This document shows positions 8,506-17,004 of a DNA stretch of 64,000 nt, piece by piece. Both the position numbers and the translations under genes were made by a program. The notes under the pieces are model-generated. The model had not been told where the DNA came from. It did not search any database and saw only the letters and a program-made list of their open reading frames with translations. Source of the DNA: an uncultured Bacteroidales bacterium (GTDB lineage: Bacteria > Bacteroidota > Bacteroidia > Bacteroidales > UBA932); assembly GCA_944323245.1 (NCBI GenBank), contig CALURT010000001.1, forward strand, positions 111,486 through 175,485, written 5' to 3'. How positions within the stretch are numbered: position 1 is the first letter of the stretch; the number at the start of each line of letters is the position of its first letter.

Positions 8506-8511
8506 TTTCAT
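8422..8511 (-). CDS. 29-residue hydrophobic peptide, possible type I toxin-like small protein
   Basis: This minus-strand frame starts at ATG 8511 and ends TGA 8422-8424. It encodes a charged amphipathic start (MKELLLEILKRVG) followed by an uninterrupted hydrophobic segment (ALLLVAFVLSSFVLFS), as in single-span membrane peptides. The frame is too short to be supported by length alone. The protein-like composition, the fold-back pairing of its start with its 3' region and the strong terminator after it favour a real small transcript. I find no TAnnTTTG box directly upstream, so it may be read from the Nfn gene ending 81 bases before it. No homologue is recognised. Confidence 0.5.
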   Translation of the reverse strand: MKELLLEILKRVGALLLVAFVLSSFVLFS

Positions 8512-8592
8512 GCCGTACACCATTAACGTATATTCAAACAACACCATAGAGATGCAGGTCATGACATTAACGTTGCACGGTAAGGAAAATTT

Positions 8593-10830
8593 TCATCTGT
8601 TTCCGGAAACATACCTGTCGATTGCGGCGGCGGCCTTGCGTCCGGCACCCATTGCAAGGATTACCGTGGCCGCTCCCGTCACGGCATCTCCTCCGGCAAA
8701 TACTCCGGGACGGCTCGTGACTCCGTCCTCATCGGCCACTATACATCCCCGCCTGTTGGTCTCAAGCCCCTTTGTCGTCCTCGATATGAGCGGATTCGGA
8801 GACGTTCCTATCGACATTATCACCGAATCGGCCTCGATCTCGAATTCCGAGCCCGGCACTGGCACAGGCGAACGTCTGCCGCTTTCGTCCGGCTCTCCGA
8901 GTTCCATTCTTATGCAGCGGATACCTTTCACCCAGCCTTTTTCATCGCCCAATATTTCCACAGGATTCGTCAGCATGGAAAATTCCACGCCTTCTTCCTT
9001 GGCGTGATGGACCTCTTCCACTCGTGCAGGAAGCTCCTTCTCCGTCCTTCTGTACACGATTGTCACATCGCCTCCAAGCCTGAGGGCCGTGCGTGCGGCA
9101 TCCATGGCCACGTTGCCTCCTCCCACGACGACCACTTTCTTCCCGTGGATCACAGGTGTCAGAAAATCATTCCTGTAGGCATTCATAAGATTGTTCCTTG
9201 TCAGGAACTCGTTCGCCGAAAAGACCCCGTTGAGATTTTCCCCCGGAATATTCATGAATCTCGGAAGTCCGGCTCCGGAAGCCACGAACACGGCGGAAAA
9301 TCCCTCCTTGTCGAACAGGGAATCCACGGTAACGGTTTTTCCCACGACCACATCGGTCTCAATCTTCACTCCGAGAGCCTTCACGTCGTTTATTTCCGCC
9401 GCCACGACTTTCGACTTCGGAAGCCTGAACTCCGGAATACCGTATTCAAGGACTCCTCCTGCCTTGTGCAATGCCTCGAATATGGTCACGGAATACCCTT
9501 TCTTGGCAAGGTCGTAGGCGCATGCAAGTCCCGCAGGGCCGCTTCCTACCACGGCTACCTTATGTCCGTTGGACGGCGCTTTCTCGATTTTCCTGCGACC
9601 CTGGCTTCTGGACCAGTCGGCCACGAAACGTTCGAGTTTCCCTATTGCCACCGGCTCGCCTTTCACGCCGAGAATGCAGCTTCCCTCGCACTGTGTTTCC
9701 TGAGGACATACGCGTCCGCAAATCGCAGGCAGGGACGAATCTTCCGCTATTATGTCGGCCGCCTCGGCAAAATGCCCTGCAGCAACGGCAGCTATGAACT
9801 CCGGAATCTTCACGGATACAGGACAGGCCGATACGCACCTCGGATTCTTGCAATGAAGGCAGCGGCTTGCCTCAAGGACAGCCTCCTCTTCATTGTAGCC
9901 GAGACAGACTTCATCGAAATTCCCGGCCCTCACCTTAGGGTCCTGCTCCCTTACCGGGACCCTCGGAATCCTTACCGGACCGCGGCCTATGCGGCATTTG
10001 TGGTCCGCTTCCTGTTCTTCGCTCCTGTACATTCCCTGACGGCGCATCGCTTCGTCGAAATCCACGTCATATCCGTTGAATTCCGGACCTTCCACGCACG
10101 CAAAACGTGTCTTCCCTGCTACCGTAACCCTGCACGCCCCGCACATTCCGGTACCGTCAACCATAAGCGTATTCAGACTCACTGTTATCGGCAGACCCAA
10201 CTTTTTCGCCGTCAGAGTGGCGAACTTCATCATTATCATGGGACCTATGGCTACAGCCTGCGTATATTTCCGTCCGTCTTCAAGGACAATCTTTTCAAGC
10301 AACCCCGTGACCATTCCCTTGAATCCTTCCGAACCGTCGTCGGTACAGACGAACAGATTGTCGCACACTGCAGACATTTCATCCCTGTATATAAGAAGGT
10401 CCTTTGTCTTGGCGCCTATGATGACATCCACGTGGCTACCTCTCGACTTGAGGTATTTCACCTGCGGATATACAGGGGCTGTACCTACGCCTCCGGCAAT
10501 GAAAATATATCTTTCACCTTCAAGTTCCTCGTCGGACATGTGGACGAATTCGGACGGGAGACCGAGCGGTCCGACCACATCCATGAACGAATCCCCTTCC
10601 TCCAAGGCGCAAATCTCCTTGGTAGATGCGCCAATCTGCTGTGTCACGATGGTCACGGAGCCCTCCTTCGCATCGAAGTCGCTTATTGTCAGCGGAATCC
10701 TTTCTCCGTGTTCATCCGTTCTCACTATCAGGAACTGCCCCGGAGCGGCTGCTGCAGCCAGTCTCGGAGCGCTGACTTTCATCCTGCAGATAGCCGGGGA
10801 AAGCATCTCTTTGGATAATATCTTGTACAT
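8593..10830 (-). CDS. Fused NfnAB-type ferredoxin:NADP+ oxidoreductase / glutamate synthase small-chain homologue
   Basis: This 745-residue flavoprotein joins two subunits that are separate in many anaerobes. Residues ~1-280 are a ferredoxin-reductase/DHOD electron-transfer module ending in [2Fe-2S]-type cysteines (GMCGACRVTVAGKTRFAC), like NfnA. Residues ~290-745 resemble NfnB/GltD: [4Fe-4S] cysteines (CLHCKNPRCVSACPV and CGRVCPQETQCEGSC), an FAD motif (GSGPAGLACAYDLAKKG) and an NADPH site (VVVVGGGNVAMDAARTALRL). Known NfnAB enzymes interconvert NADH, NADPH and reduced ferredoxin by electron bifurcation. Databases often call the Bacteroidota fusion a DHODB/glutamate synthase bifunctional protein. 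It lies 55 bases after the barrel gene on the same strand but has its own possible -7 box. Confidence 0.87.
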   Translation of the reverse strand: MYKILSKEMLSPAICRMKVSAPRLAAAAAPGQFLIVRTDEHGERIPLTISDFDAKEGSVTIVTQQIGASTKEICALEEGDSFMDVVGPLGLPSEFVHMSDEELEGERYIFIAGGVGTAPVYPQVKYLKSRGSHVDVIIGAKTKDLLIYRDEMSAVCDNLFVCTDDGSEGFKGMVTGLLEKIVLEDGRKYTQAVAIGPMIMMKFATLTAKKLGLPITVSLNTLMVDGTGMCGACRVTVAGKTRFACVEGPEFNGYDVDFDEAMRRQGMYRSEEQEADHKCRIGRGPVRIPRVPVREQDPKVRAGNFDEVCLGYNEEEAVLEASRCLHCKNPRCVSACPVSVKIPEFIAAVAAGHFAEAADIIAEDSSLPAICGRVCPQETQCEGSCILGVKGEPVAIGKLERFVADWSRSQGRRKIEKAPSNGHKVAVVGSGPAGLACAYDLAKKGYSVTIFEALHKAGGVLEYGIPEFRLPKSKVVAAEINDVKALGVKIETDVVVGKTVTVDSLFDKEGFSAVFVASGAGLPRFMNIPGENLNGVFSANEFLTRNNLMNAYRNDFLTPVIHGKKVVVVGGGNVAMDAARTALRLGGDVTIVYRRTEKELPARVEEVHHAKEEGVEFSMLTNPVEILGDEKGWVKGIRCIRMELGEPDESGRRSPVPVPGSEFEIEADSVIMSIGTSPNPLISRTTKGLETNRRGCIVADEDGVTSRPGVFAGGDAVTGAATVILAMGAGRKAAAAIDRYVSGNR

Positions 10831-10853
10831 AACCGTTAAAATTTGAATCTTAC

Positions 10854-10861
10854 AAATTTAA
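10854..10861 (-). promoter_or_regulatory. -7 box upstream of the NfnAB fusion
   Basis: TAAATTTG on the minus strand matches TAnnTTTG and is 23 bases upstream of the ATG. The -33 element is weak (TTTC rather than TTTG), so this is tentative. Confidence 0.4.
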
Positions 10862-10885
10862 TAAATTTTTTACAGGGGAAACAGA

Positions 10886-12592
10886 TTACAGGGAAAACCT
10901 AAGTCCGACATAGACTTTAATTCCGGCAAGCGGACCCCATACCGCACTTGCGTCGAAAGATGCCGCACGCGGATTTATAATTCCGTCCTGTCCCTTGGGT
11001 CCGATGACCTGATATTCCTGTCTGAAATCCGTCAGGTTCTCGCCTCCGACATACAGTTCCAACTTCCGGAAACGCTTCGTCACTCGTGCATCCAACTGCG
11101 GATAGACAGGGGTCATGCCTCCGGGATAGAGACGGTTACCGTTTTCATCTTCAAGGCGTTCCATGAAATCATATACCCGACATGGTCCGTACACCGATGC
11201 CGACAGTCCGAACATCCATTTGTCATCGGCTGTAGCATATTCCAACGTCACATTTCCGTTGAACTTGCTCGTCATGGGCTTGTCGGCCAGACCTTTGCCG
11301 CGCAACTCTATTTTCGCGTCCGTGTACGTGAAGCCGGCGGAAACCGTAAACCGCTTCAACGGGTCCACGGTGAAACCCACACGGTAAATATCTGCAAAAG
11401 ACCTGTTCCCGTCGAGGGCATAAAACCACACGGCATTGTTGTTCTGCTCATAGTCGACTATGGTCTGGCTGACATATTGTACCCGTGAATAGTCGAATTC
11501 GAGACATGTATTCCGCGATGCCCCGAAACGGAAATGATATTCAAGACCTCCTCCGAACGACCATGAGTCTTCAAGGTTCTGCCCTGCATAATCTCCGACG
11601 AACTGCTTTCCGGTCATGAATACTCCGGGATTTTCGGCAAGAGGAATGGAATAACGCAGTCTGCGGGCGCCGCTGGCTCTGAGAAGGATTCCTTCGGCTG
11701 GAGAATATCCCAATGAAATTTCCGGGGAAAGGCGGAAGCCGTGACCGGAATACCACAGACCGTGCAGCTCTGCATCAGCCGATACTTTTTCCCCGTAACG
11801 GAAACTGTAGCTGCCGAAAATCCCGGCATTTCCGTAATCATAAACTGCATCGGTGCCTTGCGTCAGCGGACTGAATATATTCCAGACCGTCCTCTCCAAA
11901 AATTCATCGTAATTGTCGAATTGCCCGCACATTCCAACGGCCACTTCGTGTGAACGGCCGATTTTCCCGTGATAGGAAAAACTTGCCGAAGCGGAATGCC
12001 CTGCGCCGTTATAGACCGTAGACCCGACACAGGAATTTTTCTTTCCGTACGAATATTCCGCAGACATGGCAAAGTATCCGGCCCCGTCCTTTCCGGCCGG
12101 CACTTTCAGTCCGGCATATCCGTCAAAGTATCGGGAAACGATATCCGATCCCCACGGATCGCTTCCCGCCACAGTCGGGACGTGAATCGAATATGTATTG
12201 CTGTCGTAGCCGTCCTGCCCGCCCTTGCTTCCTTTCTGCCCGGCGCTTATACCGAATTTCAGTGACAATCCCGAATCAGACAGGTATTTCCATTGGTTGG
12301 ACACGCCGAAATCAAGGGTTTCCGGAGAATCCATATAACCGTCGCCGTTCCTGTCCATGCCTTTCACCCTGCCGGACACCCCTCCTCCGATGACCGTATT
12401 CCAATTCCTGCCTATATCCAATGACGACGATATTCCGGCTTCATATCCGGTATCGCTAATGGCCGAAACGCCGACCGACAGAGGAGAGTCTGCCGTAAAA
12501 GTACTGTCGGAAGCCGTGGCATTTACCGAAAATACCGCCATGCATGCCACAAACGACATAATCAACCTGTTTCTCATTGCCTTAACGTCCAT
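10886..12592 (-). CDS. Outer-membrane beta-barrel resembling a TonB-dependent receptor barrel without a plug
   Basis: The 568-residue protein has a signal peptide (MRNRLIMSFVACMAVFSVNATA) and then many alternating amphipathic strands. Its second half matches the barrel of TonB-dependent receptors: LPGG-like turns, PVYPQLDARVTKRFRKLELY, YVGGENLTDFRQ, and an aromatic-rich end GIKVYVGLRFSL. No TonB box or plug domain (about 130-150 residues) is seen between the signal peptide and the barrel. It is therefore either a degenerate receptor or a barrel with another role. The start at 12592 gives MDVKAM; an internal ATG at 12577 fits the signal peptide equally well. Its promoter lies in an 18-bp inverted repeat shared with sppA. 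Confidence 0.75.
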   Translation of the reverse strand: MDVKAMRNRLIMSFVACMAVFSVNATASDSTFTADSPLSVGVSAISDTGYEAGISSSLDIGRNWNTVIGGGVSGRVKGMDRNGDGYMDSPETLDFGVSNQWKYLSDSGLSLKFGISAGQKGSKGGQDGYDSNTYSIHVPTVAGSDPWGSDIVSRYFDGYAGLKVPAGKDGAGYFAMSAEYSYGKKNSCVGSTVYNGAGHSASASFSYHGKIGRSHEVAVGMCGQFDNYDEFLERTVWNIFSPLTQGTDAVYDYGNAGIFGSYSFRYGEKVSADAELHGLWYSGHGFRLSPEISLGYSPAEGILLRASGARRLRYSIPLAENPGVFMTGKQFVGDYAGQNLEDSWSFGGGLEYHFRFGASRNTCLEFDYSRVQYVSQTIVDYEQNNNAVWFYALDGNRSFADIYRVGFTVDPLKRFTVSAGFTYTDAKIELRGKGLADKPMTSKFNGNVTLEYATADDKWMFGLSASVYGPCRVYDFMERLEDENGNRLYPGGMTPVYPQLDARVTKRFRKLELYVGGENLTDFRQEYQVIGPKGQDGIINPRAASFDASAVWGPLAGIKVYVGLRFSL

Positions 12593-12601
12593 ACTGTCAA
12601 A

Positions 12602-12666
12602 TATCCTGACAAAGATAATCTTTTTCCGCCACGGGGACAGTTATTTTCATTATCTTTGTCAGGATA
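12602..12666. promoter_or_regulatory. Divergent promoter with 18-bp perfect inverted repeat
   Basis: Arms 12602-12619 and 12649-12666 are perfect complements separated by 29 bases. Each contains a Bacteroidota -7 box: CAAAGATA at 12610-12617 (minus, toward the barrel gene) and TATCTTTG at 12651-12658 (plus, toward sppA). The predicted start sites fall 10-15 bases before the two start codons. No good -33 element is seen on either side. Confidence 0.6.
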
Positions 12667-12679
12667 AACAAATTTGCAT

Positions 12680-14458
12680 ATGAAAGACTTTTTGAAGATG
12701 ACAGGCGCCGCCATAGTCGGCTTCCTGATTGTAAGCGTGATTTCCTGGATTTTCATTTTCGCCATCATCGGATCTCTCGCCTCTTTGGGACAGCAACAGC
12801 CTGTAATGCCGAGAAGCGCAGTCCTCAGAATCGACTTGAGCACAGTAAGCCTCGGGGAACAGACCCGTGAGATAGATCCGCTTTCGGCAATTCAGGGCAA
12901 CACTGCGGCCTGCATCGGTATTTTGGATGCCATCCGGGCAATTGAAGCAGCTGCCGCAGATCCTGCCATTCAGTACATCTATCTCAAACCCGATATGGTG
13001 ACGGGCGGAATGGCCGAAATCGAGGAGCTCAGAAAGGCCCTTACGGAATTCCGCATGTCCGGCAAGCCCGTGATTTCATATATCGAAAACCCTACGAATG
13101 CCGGCTACTATCTTGCTTCGGCATCCGACAAGGTGTACATGACCCCTCATGCTGGCGGTGTCAACATGCTGACAGGGCTTTCGAGCCAGATGATTTTCCT
13201 GAAAGACATCCTCGACAAATTGGGAGTGAATGTCCAGCTTATCAGACACGGCAAATACAAATCCGCTGGAGAAATGTTCATCAGGAACTCTCCGAGCGAG
13301 GAGAATCTTACCCAGAACAGGGAACTTGTGGAATCCATCTGGAATTCATGGAGCGAAGAAATAGCGGCAGGCAGGAATATCACTGTCGGGGAATTCAACG
13401 ATGCAGTCGACAATTTAGAACTCAATTTCCCTCAGGACTATGTGGACTGCGGACTTGTGGATGAGCTTCTCACACAGGACGAACTCAAGAACAAGCTCGC
13501 AAGCTACTCCGGAGTGACGGATTTCAGCGACGTGTCACAGATCGGAATATCTGATTACGCCCTCCTCAAGGTGGTTCCCAACTATAAGGCAAGCAAGAAG
13601 GTCGCCGTCATCTACGCAGAAGGCGACATCGTCGACGGTTCAGGCAATAACGGAGTGGCCGCTGACAGGTTTGCCTCCATAATCTCCGACGTAAGACAGG
13701 ACGAAAGCGTCAAGGCAGTAGTCTTCAGGGTCAATTCTCCGGGAGGAAGCGCTCTCGCCGCTGAAAAAATAAGGGACGAAATCTCTCTTCTCGCAGCCGA
13801 AAAACCGGTAGTGGCATCATTCGGAGACTATGCCGCATCGGGAGGATACTGGATTTCCGCAGGATGCGAACGCATCTTTACCAACAGGAGTACGCTTACC
13901 GGCTCAATCGGAGTATTCAGCATGATTCCTGACTTCAGCGGGACATTGGACAAGATAGCCAACGTGAACATCACATCCGTCAACTCAAGCGACCATGCCG
14001 ACATGTATTCTGGATTCAGACCTCTGTCGGACAATGAAATCCGTTACATGCAGGCCTCCGTTGAAAACATATACGACAGATTTACCGGCATAGTCTCCGA
14101 AGGCAGGAGCATCACCAAGGAATATGTCGACTCCATCGCACAGGGCCGTGTGTGGTCCGGTGCGGATGCCGCCGGACTTGGCCTTGCCGATACCGAGGGG
14201 TCGATAATGGACGCACTCAGATATGCGGTGAGCTACACTGACGAATCCGGCATTGCAGACCTGTCCCAGTGGCAGATTGTAGAATATCCGAAGCCTCTTA
14301 CCACATTGGAAACCATCATGCAGGCATTCGAAAGCAGCTCCGTTTCAGTTTTCGGGGATACGCCTTTCAGCGAAGTGGAGAAGACTTTCAGGCATTTGGA
14401 TATGGAAAGACAGGGCACTGTATATGCAAGAATGCCTTATGAATTGATAATCAGATAA
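12680..14458 (+). CDS. sppA: Signal peptide peptidase SppA, 67K type (protease IV)
   Basis: This 592-residue membrane-anchored serine protease degrades cleaved signal peptides in the periplasm. There is one N-terminal membrane helix (about residues 8-32) and two tandem S49 domains. The catalytic dyad can be placed: Lys in the N-terminal half (RHGKYKSAGEMF) and Ser in the C-terminal half (FRVNSPGGSALAAEKI). GDYAASGGYWIS and GSIGVFS are also typical. The ATG at 12680 is preferred over a TTG six bases upstream. It is transcribed alone from the divergent promoter and ends 9 bases before the convergent tilS stop. Confidence 0.95.
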   Translation: MKDFLKMTGAAIVGFLIVSVISWIFIFAIIGSLASLGQQQPVMPRSAVLRIDLSTVSLGEQTREIDPLSAIQGNTAACIGILDAIRAIEAAAADPAIQYIYLKPDMVTGGMAEIEELRKALTEFRMSGKPVISYIENPTNAGYYLASASDKVYMTPHAGGVNMLTGLSSQMIFLKDILDKLGVNVQLIRHGKYKSAGEMFIRNSPSEENLTQNRELVESIWNSWSEEIAAGRNITVGEFNDAVDNLELNFPQDYVDCGLVDELLTQDELKNKLASYSGVTDFSDVSQIGISDYALLKVVPNYKASKKVAVIYAEGDIVDGSGNNGVAADRFASIISDVRQDESVKAVVFRVNSPGGSALAAEKIRDEISLLAAEKPVVASFGDYAASGGYWISAGCERIFTNRSTLTGSIGVFSMIPDFSGTLDKIANVNITSVNSSDHADMYSGFRPLSDNEIRYMQASVENIYDRFTGIVSEGRSITKEYVDSIAQGRVWSGADAAGLGLADTEGSIMDALRYAVSYTDESGIADLSQWQIVEYPKPLTTLETIMQAFESSSVSVFGDTPFSEVEKTFRHLDMERQGTVYARMPYELIIR

Positions 14459-14467
14459 GCACGGATT

Positions 14468-15856
14468 TTACAGAACTGTTATTCTAAGGACTTCCAATGT
14501 CCCGTCTGTGACCTTGTACATATCGTCGGCTCTCACACCGAGAACCGACGATATGTGTTTTTCATTTGCATCGGCAAGTGACGGGTCCACGATCATGACG
14601 GCAGACTCCTTGCGGAATCCGTCGTATTTCATATCCGTAAAGAAATCGCTGACTTTCTTCCGTCCGCGGCTGCCAAGTGGTCTGAACCAGTCACCGGCCT
14701 CCCATTTTCTGCATAAAAACGGATATTTCAGACAGCCGGCATCGAAAAGCAATATGCCTTTCGGCTGTTTCAACGATTCCACTTCGCTCCGCTGCAGGGT
14801 TTCCGTCGAAAAGCGCACTCCGCTGTATTCATACTGTCCGTCACAGGCAACTTCAAGAGGCCCGCTGTCCTTTCCCGGACTGTCATTCAGCTGACGTACA
14901 AGGATCCTGTCATGAGCCGTAAGAAGCTCGTGTGTCAGAGATCTGAATCTCTTCCCGGACAATGTCGCCTTCCCGTCTTTCAGCAGACGGGTCACAGATG
15001 CCACGGCAGACGAATTGAAACCGAAAGAACTCATATATACATACAGGATATACTCCCAGTGCCTTTCCGAGAGAAGTCCCTTCAAATCAAGCGACATCCC
15101 GTCCCCGCCTGTCATCCTTTTCAGGGCGTCTTCACAATAGGTCTCCAATACCGACTCCGCCATGGAAAAATACTTCATTTCACGTGATACGGATTTTATG
15201 AACACCGGATTGATGTCTTCCAATATCGGAAATACCGTATGCCTGATACGGTTCCTTCTGAATTTGACGTCACTGTTCGTGGAATCCTCCCTGCACGGGA
15301 TTTTCCTGTCGAATATGTAGCCTTCTATCTGTTTCCTTGTAAAGGACAACAGAGGCCTGACAAGCACCGCTCCTGTTCTGCCGTCCGCATATGGGATTTC
15401 CGATACTTGGCCCATTCCAGAAAGGCCTTTCACCCCCGTTCCCCTTACGAGATTCAGGAAAAGGGTCTCGGCATTGTCGTTTGCATTGTGTGCCACGGCA
15501 AGAAATCCGTAGCCATATTCGGCACACAGACCCGCGAACCAGGAATACCTCAGTTCGCGGGCAGCCATTTCCACGCTGATACCGTTGTTTTCCGCAAAGG
15601 AAAGCGTATCGAAATCCTTGCGGTGAATCATTATGTTCCTCGCTTCCGTCCACTCCGTCACCAAAGCCTCGTCCCCGTCGCTCTCCTCCCCTCTCAGGTG
15701 AAAATTGCAATGGGCAATGGAAAATTCCACTCCTGATTCGAAGAAGAGATTTGCCAAGCACATGGAATCCGGGCCGCCGCTGACAGCGACCAGAACCCTG
15801 CTTTCCGACGGCAATATTCCGAGGGTCTCAAGTACGGACCTGAAAGAGGAAAGCAT
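14468..15856 (-). CDS. tilS: tRNA(Ile)-lysidine synthetase
   Basis: TilS converts C34 of the CAU tRNA-Ile to lysidine using ATP and lysine, so that it reads AUA codons. The PP-loop motif SGGPDS near the N-terminus is followed by the family patterns HCNFHLRGEESDGDEA and RHTVFPILEDINP. The C-terminal part contains RPLGSRGRKKVSDFFTD. I choose the ATG at 15856 (MLSSFRSVLETLGIL), giving 462 residues. The frame stays open 29 codons further upstream, but that would overlap the preceding gene. It is the last gene of the proS-DUF3078-tilS group, starting 4 bases after the previous stop. Confidence 0.94.
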   Translation of the reverse strand: MLSSFRSVLETLGILPSESRVLVAVSGGPDSMCLANLFFESGVEFSIAHCNFHLRGEESDGDEALVTEWTEARNIMIHRKDFDTLSFAENNGISVEMAARELRYSWFAGLCAEYGYGFLAVAHNANDNAETLFLNLVRGTGVKGLSGMGQVSEIPYADGRTGAVLVRPLLSFTRKQIEGYIFDRKIPCREDSTNSDVKFRRNRIRHTVFPILEDINPVFIKSVSREMKYFSMAESVLETYCEDALKRMTGGDGMSLDLKGLLSERHWEYILYVYMSSFGFNSSAVASVTRLLKDGKATLSGKRFRSLTHELLTAHDRILVRQLNDSPGKDSGPLEVACDGQYEYSGVRFSTETLQRSEVESLKQPKGILLFDAGCLKYPFLCRKWEAGDWFRPLGSRGRKKVSDFFTDMKYDGFRKESAVMIVDPSLADANEKHISSVLGVRADDMYKVTDGTLEVLRITVL

Positions 15857-15860
15857 GACG

Positions 15861-16967
15861 CTATCTTGCGAATGTATAGACGAATCCGAACGAAAGTGAC
15901 TCCTTGAACTGAACCCTTTGCTTTCCGTTAGGATATTTGGCAATATCTTTCTCGTTTACTATCATCACGTTGTCATCATAAATCATGTTCGTCGTGAAGG
16001 TAAGGGAGAAAAATTTGGTCAGTTTCCAGTCAAAGCGCGTATCCCAGTTTACACGGAGATTCTGCGGCTTGTCGAGATAATCCGAAAACAGCACCACCTG
16101 TGAAGTGAACGCGAAATTGTCATTCACATTTACCTTGAAGTCCACCTTCAACTGGGCACCGAACTCGAATTTCGCCGACTTGTACACCGAGCCGTCGATA
16201 TTCCCTTTGTCATCCTTGGGCAGCTGATCGTCGGCCACATTCTCGAATTCTTTCTTGCGAGGCTGGCTGTAAGAGCTTCTCAGCAAGGGATCGTCCACTA
16301 TTACGAAACCTCCCGTCAAAGGGGCGAAGTTGACTGTCAACCAGTTGAGAGGCTTGTAGTCAAGACCGAGCGCGAGGTTCGTATATGCCGGTGAAATCAG
16401 TCCCGACTTCAGGACGCTTGCATTTTTCCAGTCGGCGGCAGTGTATTCCTCGTCCGGACCTAATGGTGTACCGTCCGCCTTGGCGGAAGGTGTAGGATAT
16501 TCGTAAGTGTTACTGAACTGCGATCTGAAGCTGAATTGTGCAGAATAGTAAAGGCTCTTGGTGGCCTGGTAGCCCCATTTGCTTTCCAAGTATATCCTGT
16601 CGTCGGTTTTCTGGAGAATAGGCTTGTCGGCTGAATACAGGAATCCGTAATCCAGCTGCAGACGGTTGTTCCAGTACATCTCGTCCTTCTCGTAATTGGC
16701 ATTGGCATCAATGAACGACTTGAGTGACACCGTGTTGTAACCTCCGGCCGCCCAATTGGTAAGGGATGTCTGGCCGAAATCGATCTTGGTCTGGAGAGAG
16801 GATTTCCAATATTTTGCCGCCGGTTCTTTCGGCTCTTCTGCCTTTGGAGCCTCATCCACTGCTTCGGCAGCATCCCCGAGGACCTGCAACGATTCAGGCA
16901 AATCTTCCTGGGCGGCAGCCATGATTGCTACGCACAATGCGCAGACTGTCGTCAACAATCTTGACAT
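15861..16967 (-). CDS. DUF3078 outer-membrane beta-barrel protein
   Basis: This 368-residue protein has a signal peptide (MSRLLTTVCALCVAIMAAAQ). An acidic and proline-rich linker follows, then a beta-rich region beginning YWKSSLQTKIDFGQTSLTNW and ending SLSFGFVYTFAR with a terminal aromatic-Arg. The patterns SLTNWAAGGYNT, LQLDYGF and KTDDRIYLESKWGYQAT are typical of DUF3078, a Bacteroidota family predicted to be an outer-membrane barrel of unknown function. It sits between proS (37-base gap) and tilS (4-base gap), so it is probably co-transcribed with translation genes; the reason is unclear. Confidence 0.87.
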   Translation of the reverse strand: MSRLLTTVCALCVAIMAAAQEDLPESLQVLGDAAEAVDEAPKAEEPKEPAAKYWKSSLQTKIDFGQTSLTNWAAGGYNTVSLKSFIDANANYEKDEMYWNNRLQLDYGFLYSADKPILQKTDDRIYLESKWGYQATKSLYYSAQFSFRSQFSNTYEYPTPSAKADGTPLGPDEEYTAADWKNASVLKSGLISPAYTNLALGLDYKPLNWLTVNFAPLTGGFVIVDDPLLRSSYSQPRKKEFENVADDQLPKDDKGNIDGSVYKSAKFEFGAQLKVDFKVNVNDNFAFTSQVVLFSDYLDKPQNLRVNWDTRFDWKLTKFFSLTFTTNMIYDDNVMIVNEKDIAKYPNGKQRVQFKESLSFGFVYTFAR

Positions 16968-17004
16968 GATTTCTGTTGTTTAATAAGGTATATAGTCTGT
17001 TTTG

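Noticed and set aside
9004..10818. Open 604-codon plus-strand frame opposite the NfnAB fusion
   Set aside because: It is the mirror frame of a well-recognised iron-sulfur flavoprotein. It has no family motifs, an erratic His/Arg/Cys-rich composition and no promoter. Several other long antisense frames (20664-21725, 22873-23946, 43357-44409, 1672-2121) fail in the same way.
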